Shown: piece by piece, positions 1-8,024 of the stretch
How the letters are laid out: each line of letters starts with the position of its first letter
Position numbering within the stretch: the first letter of the stretch is position 1
Source: Hyphococcus lacteus
Lineage (GTDB): Bacteria; Pseudomonadota; Alphaproteobacteria; Caulobacterales; Parvularculaceae
DNA: 64,000 nucleotides
Direction of reading: 5' to 3'
Assembly: GCF_041058985.1 (NCBI RefSeq)
Contig: NZ_JBEHZE010000001.1
Coordinates: 2,418,001-2,482,000, forward strand
Notes under the pieces: generated by a model
What the model saw: only the letters and a program-made list of their open reading frames with translations
Databases searched by the model: none
What the model was told of the DNA's origin: nothing
Made by a program: the position numbers and the translations under genes

Positions 1-697
1 GAGCTGCGTGGCTTTCACCAATGCCGTCGATAACCGCATCTGCAATCAGGTTGCAGTAAAGCGAAATCGCGCGTGATGCGTCGTCGTTACCCGGAATGAC
101 GTAATCAATATTGTCTGGGTCACAATTTGTGTCGACGATCGCAATGACAGGAATGCCAAGTTTGCGCGCTTCTTGAATAGCGATTGCTTCTTTTTTCACG
201 TCGATGACGAACATAAGATCAGGCAGACCGCCCATCTCACGAATACCGCCTAGTGACGCCTCAAGACGTTCCCGCTCACGGTTGAGCTGAAGTGTCTCTT
301 TCTTGTTGAGACCAGAACCACCACCTGCGAGGCGTTCTTCCATCTCTTTTAGGCGACGGATTGAGTTTGAAATTGTTTCCCAGTTGGTCAGTGTACCACC
401 GAGCCAACGCACATTCATATAGTATTGTGCGCAGCGGCGAGCGGCTTCTGCGACTGGGCCTTGGGCCTGGCGCTTCGTGCCAACGAACAACACGCGACCG
501 CCACCAGCAACAACATCACGCACTTTTACGAGTGATTGATGAAGCAATGGGACGCTCTGTGATAGATCGAGGATGTGAATGCCGTTACGTTCGCCAAAGA
601 TGTAGTTTTTCATCTTTGGGTTCCACCGGTGTGTTTGGTGGCCGAAATGTACACCAGCTTCTAATAGCTGACGCATGGAATATTCTGGCAATGCCAT
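1..697 (-). CDS. rpsB: 30S ribosomal protein S2 (3' end outside window)
   Basis: This is ribosomal protein S2 of the small subunit, needed for binding of S1 and for translation initiation. Translating the minus strand from the ATG at 697 gives MALPEYSMRQLLEAGVHFGH and continues with other S2 hallmarks such as HRWNPKM and GGTLTNW, and VIDVKKE further on. The frame stays open to base 1, so the C-terminus lies beyond the left edge; about 232 residues are present of a family length near 250. A ribosome binding site (GGAG, then AGGA) lies just before the start. tsf usually follows rpsB, so it would be expected to the left of the window, but this cannot be seen. Identification is certain. Confidence 0.97.
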   Translation of the reverse strand, partial: MALPEYSMRQLLEAGVHFGHQTHRWNPKMKNYIFGERNGIHILDLSQSVPLLHQSLVKVRDVVAGGGRVLFVGTKRQAQGPVAEAARRCAQYYMNVRWLGGTLTNWETISNSIRRLKEMEERLAGGGSGLNKKETLQLNRERERLEASLGGIREMGGLPDLMFVIDVKKEAIAIQEARKLGIPVIAIVDTNCDPDNIDYVIPGNDDASRAISLYCNLIADAVIDGIGESHAA

Positions 698-1065
698 TTT
701 CCTATGACTCCTTCAGTTTTGACCGCCGCGGCGCGTGGAATTACCGACAAAGCCCAAAAGCCCGCCGGATCACTGAGGATCACGCCGCGTGTGAGATGGC
801 GCGCGCTATACGCTTTCTTTGGTTTTGACGCAAGTCAAAAGCCCAATTTTGGCGGCGTTTACGGTCAAATCTGCCCTTCATTCATCAAACTCAACACCAA
901 ACATCATACGACACTATAAAAGCATGAGGATAGATTCGTATAACCATCTGGAATCTTTATGGTTTCTCATGTTTCGCCGTTTTCTACGGACTATGCCCCG
1001 GCGGCGAATATGCTAATAACGATTGGTCGCATTAACGCGGAGCAAAACCAAGGATGAGGTGTAAC
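698..1065. other. Intergenic region between rpsB and a lipoprotein gene
   Basis: These 368 bases separate two divergent genes. They hold the rpsB leader, its candidate promoter and the TTTTGAC/GTCAAAA inverted repeat at 823-840. Short open frames here have no ribosome binding site or recognisable product. The A+T-rich stretch near 880-1020 probably contains the promoter of the rightward gene, but no convincing -35/-10 pair stands out. Confidence 0.5.
805..833 (-). promoter_or_regulatory. Candidate sigma-70 promoter of rpsB
   Basis: Read on the minus strand, TTGCGT (828-833) and TATAGC (805-810) are separated by 17 bp, which would give an rpsB leader of roughly 100 nt. The -35 region overlaps a perfect 7-bp inverted repeat TTTTGAC/GTCAAAA (823-840, 4-nt loop). 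This is inferred from motif match only. Confidence 0.4.
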
Positions 1066-1575
1066 ATGCGAAAGCAGAATTATCTTATTGGAGTTATGTC
1101 ACTATTTGTATTGCAGGCCTGCGGGAACCAGAGCGAAACTGGCACAACTGACGAATCCGTCGCGGCGGAAACGGTAGAAACCGATGTGGCGGACACATCC
1201 GAGGTTACTGAGGGGGCCAGAGAAATGAGCCAGCCAAATGACTGTCCGGTAATTGCGAGTCGCGACTGGCAAGCTTGGATCAACGCAATGCCCGGCCCTG
1301 ATGCCGTCCGATCATTGAATGTCACGGGCGAAATTGACCTACCGACACCCGGGTATGAAATCGAGGTAATCGCGGGAGCTGCGGACCGAAGCGCGATCCC
1401 GACTCAACGGATTATCTTAAAGGCCACCCCGCCATCGGGCATGGTCACTCAGGTCGTTACTCCAGAAACAGTCACTTATTCTGGCCCCGTCATTGCGCAG
1501 CAATATCGCTCTATCATGGTGCTCTGTGGTGATCAGATGATCGCTGAGATTACGGATATTCCCGTAGCCCAGTAA
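1066..1575 (+). CDS. Hypothetical lipoprotein
   Basis: The product has 169 residues and I do not recognise a family. It begins MRKQNYLIG, followed by a hydrophobic stretch and the lipobox LQAC, so it should be processed by signal peptidase II and anchored as a lipoprotein. After the acylated Cys comes an acidic, Thr/Glu/Val-rich low-complexity linker (about residues 20-50), then a globular part starting NDCPVIASRDWQAWINAMPG. Two cysteines in the mature part could form a disulfide. I chose the ATG at 1066 over the in-frame ATG at 1054 because GATGAGG, a good ribosome binding site, lies just before 1066 and contains the earlier ATG. It stands alone, tail to tail with the next lipoprotein gene with no gap. 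The lipoprotein nature is well supported; the function is unknown. Confidence 0.8.
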   Translation: MRKQNYLIGVMSLFVLQACGNQSETGTTDESVAAETVETDVADTSEVTEGAREMSQPNDCPVIASRDWQAWINAMPGPDAVRSLNVTGEIDLPTPGYEIEVIAGAADRSAIPTQRIILKATPPSGMVTQVVTPETVTYSGPVIAQQYRSIMVLCGDQMIAEITDIPVAQ

Positions 1576-2031
1576 CTACTCTTCACTAAGTCGTTCAAAC
1601 AATCGTTGGCCGGATGAGAAAGCGGCTCTTAGCTCATGCTCATCCGGCTCGGTTGGTTTGCCGTTGAGTGTCTTTCGCGCGTGTACAATCTCTTTACCGT
1701 GAAATTCAAAATCATAACTCTGTTCGTACCAGCCATCGGATCGAGCGTCGTTCTTGGCGAATATCCGCGACCATGCGTGATAACGATGTAGATCAGTGCC
1801 GTTAAATTCGTATACGGTCCACCCTTGGCCCCTATCGCCAAAATCATGATGTTCGATTACGCGCCACGGTCGGCCATCGCGGGTATAGACAATGTAATCG
1901 GTTTCAACATCGTTGTCGCGAAAACTGCCCACGGAAAATGGCTGAACATCCGCCACGTCAACAGGTGCGCCTGCGCTGCTGGCACATGCGCTCAAAGCCA
2001 CCCCGATTAGAAAACAGATTACCTTCTTCAT
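1576..2031 (-). CDS. Hypothetical lipoprotein downstream of kdsA
   Basis: The product has 151 residues and no family I can name. It starts MKKVICFLIGVALSACASS, a short signal peptide with the lipobox LSAC. The mature part is rich in aromatic residues and contains short strands such as DYIVYTRDGRPWRVIEHHDF and GWTVYEFNG, suggesting a small beta-sheet domain. The open frame extends upstream to 2142, but that part overlaps the kdsA end and would bury the signal sequence, so the ATG at 2031 is preferred. It lies 64 bp after kdsA on the same strand and may be read through from it. A role at the outer membrane beside LPS synthesis is possible but is inference from position only. Confidence 0.75.
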   Translation of the reverse strand: MKKVICFLIGVALSACASSAGAPVDVADVQPFSVGSFRDNDVETDYIVYTRDGRPWRVIEHHDFGDRGQGWTVYEFNGTDLHRYHAWSRIFAKNDARSDGWYEQSYDFEFHGKEIVHARKTLNGKPTEPDEHELRAAFSSGQRLFERLSEE

Positions 2032-2095
2032 CGCACTGCTATTCATTGAAACCATGTGGATGGATTGGCTTCTATTTTTGGCGTTATTATGGCGC

Positions 2096-2965
2096 TTAGA
2101 CATACCCATGAAGAGACGTGCGATTTTTCGCGAGTTTGTCAATTTCCAGCAAATCTTTCAAAAATGCCTCGAACTGTGACAATGGGATCATGTTTGGCCC
2201 ATCGGATGGTGCTTTGTCTGGGTCCGGATGGGTTTCCGCGAATATGGCGGCAACGCCAACCGCAACGGCAGCACGGCCCATGGTCGGAGCAAACTCACGC
2301 TGACCACCCGATGTCGTCCCTGCTCCGCCCGGCGTTTGTACCGAATGGGTTATGTCAAAAACGACTGGGCATTCGGTTTCATTCGCCATGATAGGCAGGC
2401 CCCGATAATCACTGACCAAAGTATTATAGCCAAAACTCGTGCCGCGGTCTGTAACTACGATACGGTCGTTATCGGCTTCGCGAACCTTTGCTACAACATT
2501 TTTCATGTCCCACGGCGCAAGGAACTGTCCTTTTTTGATCTTGATGACCTTGCCGGTTTTAGCGGCTGCCACCAGAAGATCTGTCTGGCGACATAAAAAC
2601 GCCGGGATCTGAAGCACATCAACGACCTTGCCCATTTCGGCGCATTGGCCCGGTTCGTGAACATCCGTCACGACCGGAAGGCCAGTGGTCTCTTTGATCT
2701 CGGCAAAGATGTCGAGTGCGTTCGCTAGTCCAATGCCCCGCGCGGAGCCAGCACTAGTCCGATTGGCTTTGTCAAAAGATGATTTGTAAACAAGTCCGAC
2801 CCCGAGACGCGCAGCAATTTCTTTAAGCGCGGTTGCACATTCAAGTGCATGATCACGACTCTCCATTGCGCAGGGGCCAGCAAAGACCGTCAACGGTAGG
2901 TGGTTGCCGATCGAGACATTGCCTGCAGCCGCTGATATTTCGACAATCTTGCCATTTTCGGGCAT
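2096..2965 (-). CDS. kdsA: 3-deoxy-8-phosphooctulonate (KDO-8-P) synthase
   Basis: This cytoplasmic enzyme condenses phosphoenolpyruvate with arabinose 5-phosphate to give KDO 8-phosphate, the precursor of the inner-core LPS sugar KDO. The 289-residue protein has the usual family length and hallmarks: FAGPCAMES near residue 28, YKSSFDKANRTS (PEP and phosphate binding), VVTDVHE, QIPAFLCRQTDLL, and FDITHSVQTPGG. A GGAG-like ribosome binding site precedes the ATG at 2965. It is divergent from kdsD, which makes its substrate, across a 102-bp spacer, so both can be fired from one intergenic region. Identification is firm. Confidence 0.96.
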   Translation of the reverse strand: MPENGKIVEISAAAGNVSIGNHLPLTVFAGPCAMESRDHALECATALKEIAARLGVGLVYKSSFDKANRTSAGSARGIGLANALDIFAEIKETTGLPVVTDVHEPGQCAEMGKVVDVLQIPAFLCRQTDLLVAAAKTGKVIKIKKGQFLAPWDMKNVVAKVREADNDRIVVTDRGTSFGYNTLVSDYRGLPIMANETECPVVFDITHSVQTPGGAGTTSGGQREFAPTMGRAAVAVGVAAIFAETHPDPDKAPSDGPNMIPLSQFEAFLKDLLEIDKLAKNRTSLHGYV

Positions 2966-3067
2966 GGTGAAGCTCCGTTAACTTGTATTCCCCGGGCGAT
3001 TCCGGTGATGAGTGTTCATGGTCCGCCCAACACAGATGGGCAAGTTTTCGAACGGTAAAATAGTCAG

Positions 3068-4021
3068 ATGAACGATCCTTTGAATATCGCCCGTGAGGTG
3101 ATTGTACAAGAAATCGCCGGACTTGAAGCCCTAAAGGTATCTCTCGGCGCTGACTTTGAGGCAGCCATAGACCTGTTGAGCGCTGTAAATGGCCGAATTA
3201 TTGTGACGGGCATGGGCAAGTCAGGGCATGTAGCGCGCAAAATTGCGGCAACTTTTTCATCGACCGGTGCGCCCGCTATTTTTGTCCATCCGGCAGAGGC
3301 AAGCCATGGCGATTTAGGCATGATCTCAAAAGATGATGTGATTTTAGCATTGTCCAAATCGGGCGAGACTGCGGAACTCGGTGATATCCTTGCTTATGCT
3401 GCGCGGTTCTCAATTCCGATAACAGCGATTACGGCCGATGCAGGGTCTGCACTGGCGAAAAGTGCCAACGTTGCGCTTATCCTTCCTGATGCTGACGAAG
3501 CGTGCGGTCAGACTTTTGCACCGACAACATCGACAACTATGATGTTGGCCCTTGGTGATGCGTTGGCCGTTGCGCAATTAAGGCAGCGCGGTTTTACCGC
3601 TGGTGACTTTCAAGGGTTCCACCCCGGCGGAAAACTGGGCGCAGCATTACGTCGGGCGAGTGATTTGATGCACGGCGAGGACCGCCTTCCCCTTTGCGGT
3701 CCTAATGCTTCGGTGACGGATGTTATTGATGCGATATCAAAAGGTGGGTTTGGTTGCGTTGGTATTGTCGACGATACTGGTTTGTTGCAAGGCATCATTA
3801 CCGACGGCGATATTCGGCGTCATGTTTCAAATGCTATTGAAAATAAAACTGCCGCAGAAATTATGACCAAAAACCCGCGCACAGCAGAGGCAAATACACT
3901 CGCTGGCGATATTCTTGGTTTTATGAGCGAGACCAAAATCACGGCGCTATTCGTGATCAAGGACAATAAACCAATTGGCATTGTTCATGTTCACGACTGC
4001 TTATCGGTTGGTGTTATTTAA
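3068..4021 (+). CDS. kdsD: Arabinose-5-phosphate isomerase (KpsF/GutQ family)
   Basis: It interconverts ribulose 5-phosphate and arabinose 5-phosphate, the first committed step of KDO synthesis. The 317-residue protein has an N-terminal SIS sugar-isomerase domain (about 35-170) with VTGMGKSGHVARKIAATFSS and HPAEASHGDLGM, the SKSGET phosphosugar loop, then FHPGGKLG, followed by two CBS domains (about 205-317). This is the standard architecture of KdsD/KpsF/GutQ. Its neighbour kdsA uses the product, which favours the LPS role over a gut operon role. The 3' end overlaps the next, convergent gene by 4 bp. Confidence 0.95.
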   Translation: MNDPLNIAREVIVQEIAGLEALKVSLGADFEAAIDLLSAVNGRIIVTGMGKSGHVARKIAATFSSTGAPAIFVHPAEASHGDLGMISKDDVILALSKSGETAELGDILAYAARFSIPITAITADAGSALAKSANVALILPDADEACGQTFAPTTSTTMMLALGDALAVAQLRQRGFTAGDFQGFHPGGKLGAALRRASDLMHGEDRLPLCGPNASVTDVIDAISKGGFGCVGIVDDTGLLQGIITDGDIRRHVSNAIENKTAAEIMTKNPRTAEANTLAGDILGFMSETKITALFVIKDNKPIGIVHVHDCLSVGVI

Positions 4022-4494
4022 CCTCGGCGAAGTAAACCGCGCAAAAGCGACCGCGGTTCAGTTGCCGCACTTCGTGCCGCTGAGAGGTCTTTATCTTCGC
4101 TGCTATCAGCTTCGACAACTGATGGCGCTGCGTCGAGGTTTGATTGCTCTTCTTCGCTAAAACTAGAGGCTTGATCCAATTCCCCCTGTGGCGCGCTTTT
4201 GATCTGTTCAAAAGATTTGAGTTGCGCAGACAATTCCGACTGTCCGTCAGCAACATCTTGCCACGCACGTTCGACTTGGGCTGTAAGGTCACGCATTTCG
4301 GCGACTTGTGAATTTAGTTCTGCAACCAAGCCTTGTGCCTCAGACTGGGCAACACGCGCGTTTGATGATGCACGCAGCGCGATAAAACCGATCAATAATG
4401 ACCCCAGAAAAAATAGTAATGTTCCGAAGAACATTCCGCCTTGCAAAGTTGTTACATCAATAGAAAGGAACTCAGCCACGCCAGAAACGGACAT
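4018..4494 (-). CDS. Hypothetical membrane-anchored coiled-coil protein
   Basis: The product has 158 residues if the second ATG (4494) is used, or 164 from 4512; no strong ribosome binding site decides between them. It has one transmembrane segment near the N-terminus (about residues 22-42, GTLLFFLGSLLIGFIALRAS), then a Gln/Glu/Ala-rich heptad-like stretch (about 45-105), then an acidic Ser-rich tail ending in a basic RSLLRGLLRRG. No known domain is recognised. The layout resembles small single-pass envelope proteins, but no function can be assigned. It is convergent with kdsD with a 4-bp overlap, and faces away from the photolyase gene. Confidence 0.7.
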   Translation of the reverse strand: MSVSGVAEFLSIDVTTLQGGMFFGTLLFFLGSLLIGFIALRASSNARVAQSEAQGLVAELNSQVAEMRDLTAQVERAWQDVADGQSELSAQLKSFEQIKSAPQGELDQASSFSEEEQSNLDAAPSVVEADSSEDKDLSAARSAATEPRSLLRGLLRRG

Positions 4495-4635
4495 AATTGT
4501 CGAAACACCCATCCAAAACCCCCACTCACACGTTTACAGGCGGCACCCCCAAAGTGCGCCAAGATCAAGAGCGTTAACCTTTACCGAATCTGACCGGTTC
4601 GGTCTACCCGCTACTGCACTATGGATTTTTAAAAG

Positions 4636-6075
4636 ATGAAACAAAGACCTGTCGTCGTCTGGTTCCGGAACGACCTACGTTTGGCAGATAATCCCGCCCT
4701 TACAGCAGCGGTAAAAACTGGCGCGCCTGTAATCGCCGTTTATATTTACGACGAAAATGCTGCTTATGCGCCAGGGGCGGCCTCGTGTTGGTGGTTACAC
4801 GAGAGTCTAAAGGCTTTGCAGTCGGCAATGGCCAAACTGGGCATGACCTTGATATTACGCCGAGGTGGCGAAGCAAAAATCGTCAGGGCAATTGTCCAAG
4901 AGACCGAAGCGGCAGCAGTATTTTGGAACCGACGATATTCAGCGCCGCAGGTGGAAATCGACAAAAACTTGAAGAACGAATTATCAAATGGCGATGTATC
5001 GGTAAAAACCTTCAACGCTTCGTTATTGCGCGAGCCATGGGAAATCGAAACTGGTTCGGGAACGCCCTATCGGGTTTTCACACCATTTTGGAAAAAACTA
5101 AAAGAGTTTGGTCCCAATCGTGTGTCCCCTTTACCCGCGCCAAAAAAATTGCAATCCGAAAAATTGATTGAGAGCGAAGATTTAACCAGCTGGAATTTGC
5201 AACCTGACAATCCGAACTGGGCCAAAAAGATTTCTGCTCATTGGAGTCCAGGTGAATTTACCGCCATCAACACGCTCGACAATTTTTTGGAAAATGCCAT
5301 TGATGCGTATGGTGATGGACGTGACCGACCAGACAAAGAGCTGACATCCCGATTATCACCTCACCTCCACTTTGGTGAAATCAGCCCAAACCAAATATGG
5401 CAATCAGTACAACATGGCATGAACGCGGGAAATTTTTCCGAAGCGGCCGGATATAAGTTCTTGTCCGAAATCGCGTGGCGCGAATTTTCATATTCCCTAT
5501 TGTACTACAATCCATCCATTTCCGAAAAACCGTTGCGTCCGGAATTCGCGGGCTATCCATGGCGCGATGACCCAAATGGCCTTGGTTTATGGCAACGTGG
5601 ACAAACGGGCTATCCTATCGTTGATGCAGGTATGCGCCAATTATGGCGGACCGGATGGATGCACAACCGGGTACGGATGATTGTTGCGAGTTTTTTGATC
5701 AAAGACCTGTTGATACCTTGGCAACATGGCGCCGCTTGGTTTTGGGATACATTGGTCGATGCGGATGTCGCTAACAACTCAGCAAGTTGGCAATGGGTGG
5801 CTGGTTCCGGTGCTGATGCGTCTCCGTATTTTCGTATTTTTAACCCGATTACCCAAGGCGAGAAATTTGATCCTAAGGGAGATTATGTCAGAAAATTCGT
5901 GCCCGAACTCAAAAATTTGCCTGATAAATTCATCCATGCGCCGTGGAAGGCCCCAGAAGCCGTTTTAGCCAAGGCTGGCGTAACTCTCGGAAATAATTAT
6001 AATAACCCTATCGTCGACCACGCCCATGCTCGAAATCGCGCACTTGCCGGTTATAGTGAGATTAAAGGCCGGTAA
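4636..6075 (+). CDS. phrB: Deoxyribodipyrimidine (CPD class I) photolyase
   Basis: This flavoprotein uses blue light to split cyclobutane pyrimidine dimers in DNA. The 479 residues have the normal length. The N-terminal alpha/beta antenna domain begins VVVWFRNDLRLADNPAL. The FAD domain contains TSRLSPHLHFGEISP, SEIAWREFSYSLLYYNP, YPIVDAGMRQLWRTGWMHNR and ADASPYFRIFNP, which are the FAD and DNA lesion contacts of class I enzymes. It is followed after 51 bp by cfa on the same strand. Upstream (4583-4604) two nested short inverted repeats, ACCGAA/TTCGGT and GACCG/CGGTC, may be regulatory. Cryptochrome-like members cannot be excluded from sequence alone, but the close match to the photolyase motifs favours a repair enzyme. 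Confidence 0.95.
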   Translation: MKQRPVVVWFRNDLRLADNPALTAAVKTGAPVIAVYIYDENAAYAPGAASCWWLHESLKALQSAMAKLGMTLILRRGGEAKIVRAIVQETEAAAVFWNRRYSAPQVEIDKNLKNELSNGDVSVKTFNASLLREPWEIETGSGTPYRVFTPFWKKLKEFGPNRVSPLPAPKKLQSEKLIESEDLTSWNLQPDNPNWAKKISAHWSPGEFTAINTLDNFLENAIDAYGDGRDRPDKELTSRLSPHLHFGEISPNQIWQSVQHGMNAGNFSEAAGYKFLSEIAWREFSYSLLYYNPSISEKPLRPEFAGYPWRDDPNGLGLWQRGQTGYPIVDAGMRQLWRTGWMHNRVRMIVASFLIKDLLIPWQHGAAWFWDTLVDADVANNSASWQWVAGSGADASPYFRIFNPITQGEKFDPKGDYVRKFVPELKNLPDKFIHAPWKAPEAVLAKAGVTLGNNYNNPIVDHAHARNRALAGYSEIKGR

Positions 6076-6126
6076 AAGTGTTCGATCTTGCTAGGGCTGC
6101 GATTAAGTTTTGTGCAGGAGCGAGAC

Positions 6127-7332
6127 ATGACGACAAAAGAACAACCTAATAACAAATTCCCGTTTGCGTTTCGGCAGGTTTTGCGTTTTGCCAAACGGAT
6201 ACACTTCGGACAATTGATTTTTGTCCTTCCTGATGGCGAAAAACTGCACTTTTCCGGCGAAGAAGAAACCGACTCTGTCGGAATTATTCAGGTTAATGAT
6301 TATCGATTTGCACGACGGGTATTGGTGGGCGGCGATATTGGGTTTTATGAAAGCTACGCCGATGGAGACTGGTCGACACCAAACCTAGCCGACTGTCTCT
6401 ATATATTTGCGCGCAATGCAGACCATATCCAAGGGGCGTTTAATGGCTCGCCTTTGTTAGACTTGGTAAATAATCTAAGACACGCATGGAATAAAAATAC
6501 GAAATCCGGGTCGCGCCGAAATATAATGGCTCATTATGATCTCGGAAATAGTTTCTATCAAGAATGGTTAGATCCAACCATGACGTATTCGTCAGCGCTG
6601 TTTCCATCGCCTGATGCGGATTTAAACGCGGCGCAACTCAACAAATATGAAAACCTGGCGCGCTCTATCGACCTCAACGATTCCGATCATGTCCTTGAAA
6701 TCGGTTCGGGTTGGGGTGGGTTTGCTGAATATGCTGCAAAAAACTACGGCGCGCGCATTACAGGGCTGACGGTATCCCCAGCACAATATGACTTCGCAAA
6801 GAGGCGAATTTTTGAGGCTGGACTCACAGAAAAGGTCGATTTCAAATTACAAGACTATCGGGATAGCCGTGATACCTTTGACAAAATTGCATCGATTGAA
6901 ATGTTCGAAGCCGTCGGTAAAGAATATTGGGAAACCTATTTTGAAAAGGTCCGCAATGCCCTTAAACCCGGCGGCATTGCCGGACTTCAGATCATTACCA
7001 TTGCGGATCGGTTCTTCGACCAATACTCAAAATCAACCGATTTTATCCAGCGCTATGTTTTCCCTGGTGGAGCCCTTCCGAGCGAGTCCATCCTTCAAAA
7101 ATTGATTTCGCAATCAGATTTGACACTACGAAAAGCCAATCCATTTGGTTTAGATTATGCCCGAACACTGAATGAATGGCATAAGCAGTTTCTAAAGAAA
7201 TGGGATAACATTCAATCGTTGGGGTTTGACGATCGTTTTAAATCCCTGTGGCAGTTTTATCTGGCCTATTGCGAGGCGGGCTTTAAAGCCGGAACAACAA
7301 ATGTCAGCCAATTCACGCTTGCGCGAAACTAA
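6127..7332 (+). CDS. cfa: Cyclopropane-fatty-acyl-phospholipid synthase
   Basis: It transfers a methylene group from S-adenosylmethionine to the double bond of unsaturated acyl chains in membrane phospholipids, protecting the membrane under stress. The 401-residue protein carries RRNIMAHYDLGNSFYQEWLD, MTYSSALF, the SAM-binding motif VLEIGSGWGGFAEYAA, SIEMFEAVGKEYW and LQIITI, all typical of the family. I place the start at the ATG at 6127, after GGAG, rather than at an upstream TTG (6088). It sits downstream of the photolyase gene, a pairing known from light and singlet-oxygen stress regulons in other alphaproteobacteria. The 3' end overlaps the convergent lolD by 4 bp. Confidence 0.92.
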   Translation: MTTKEQPNNKFPFAFRQVLRFAKRIHFGQLIFVLPDGEKLHFSGEEETDSVGIIQVNDYRFARRVLVGGDIGFYESYADGDWSTPNLADCLYIFARNADHIQGAFNGSPLLDLVNNLRHAWNKNTKSGSRRNIMAHYDLGNSFYQEWLDPTMTYSSALFPSPDADLNAAQLNKYENLARSIDLNDSDHVLEIGSGWGGFAEYAAKNYGARITGLTVSPAQYDFAKRRIFEAGLTEKVDFKLQDYRDSRDTFDKIASIEMFEAVGKEYWETYFEKVRNALKPGGIAGLQIITIADRFFDQYSKSTDFIQRYVFPGGALPSESILQKLISQSDLTLRKANPFGLDYARTLNEWHKQFLKKWDNIQSLGFDDRFKSLWQFYLAYCEAGFKAGTTNVSQFTLARN

Positions 7333-8024
7333 ATTTCTGTTTTTTCGGCGGGTACAAGGCGCTGATCACGAATAACCAAAATTCGATCCATTCGGTTCGC
7401 AAGACGCTGGTCATGCGTGGCAATTAACGCAGATAATCCTTCGTTCCGTACCAACTTAAGAAGCGCATCAAACACCACATCCGATGTTTTTGGATCAAGG
7501 TTGCCCGTTGGTTCATCTGCCAGAAGAATGTTTGGATTATTCGCCAACGCTCGTGCAATGGCGGTCCTTTGTTGCTCACCGCCTGATAGTTGACCCGGTT
7601 GGTGTTCAACCCGCTCACCTAAACCCATGAGCGTCAACAACCGCCGGGCTTCGGCTTCGGCAGTCTTGCGTTTTTCCCCGGCAATTAATTGCGGCAGGGC
7701 GACATTACCGAGGGCCGTAAATTCAGGCAGTAGATGATGGAATTGATAGACAAAACCGAGCGTATTGCGGCGGATATGCGTGCGTTCGGCATCATTTAGT
7801 TTAGACGTTGGGCGACCAAGAATATGCACCTCGCCCACTGACGCCGTCTCTAGCAAACCAGCGATGTGAAGCAGTGATGACTTACCCGATCCAGACGGCC
7901 CTAAAAGCGCAACTGTTTCCCCTGCCTTGAGCGTGAAATCTATCTCTTCAACGATAACCAATTCGCCATAATGCCGCGCAACATTCTCAAGCCGCAGGAC
8001 TGGTACAACGTTATTCTTATTCAT
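7329..8024 (-). CDS. lolD: Lipoprotein-releasing ABC transporter, ATP-binding subunit
   Basis: LolD is the cytoplasmic ATPase of the Lol complex, which extracts outer-membrane lipoproteins from the inner membrane. The 231-residue protein has Walker A GPSGSGKSS (about 42-50), a Q-loop in FVYQFHHLLPEF, the signature LSGGEQQR and Walker B ILLADEPTGNLD followed by the switch His in ATHDQ. FHHLLPEF is typical of LolD within the MacB/LolD family. The ATG at 8024 lies inside the last codons of lolC (8-bp overlap), so the two are translationally coupled. The several lipoproteins in this window would be among its clients. Confidence 0.93.
   Translation of the reverse strand: MNKNNVVPVLRLENVARHYGELVIVEEIDFTLKAGETVALLGPSGSGKSSLLHIAGLLETASVGEVHILGRPTSKLNDAERTHIRRNTLGFVYQFHHLLPEFTALGNVALPQLIAGEKRKTAEAEARRLLTLMGLGERVEHQPGQLSGGEQQRTAIARALANNPNILLADEPTGNLDPKTSDVVFDALLKLVRNEGLSALIATHDQRLANRMDRILVIRDQRLVPAEKTEI

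Noticed and set aside
361..828. Plus-strand open frame of 155 codons at the left end
   Set aside because: It lies antisense to rpsB, which is certain, and has no ribosome binding site; the frame is a shadow.
6088..6126. Upstream TTG start for the cyclopropane synthase
   Set aside because: The added residues are not family-like, and GGAG precedes the ATG at 6127.
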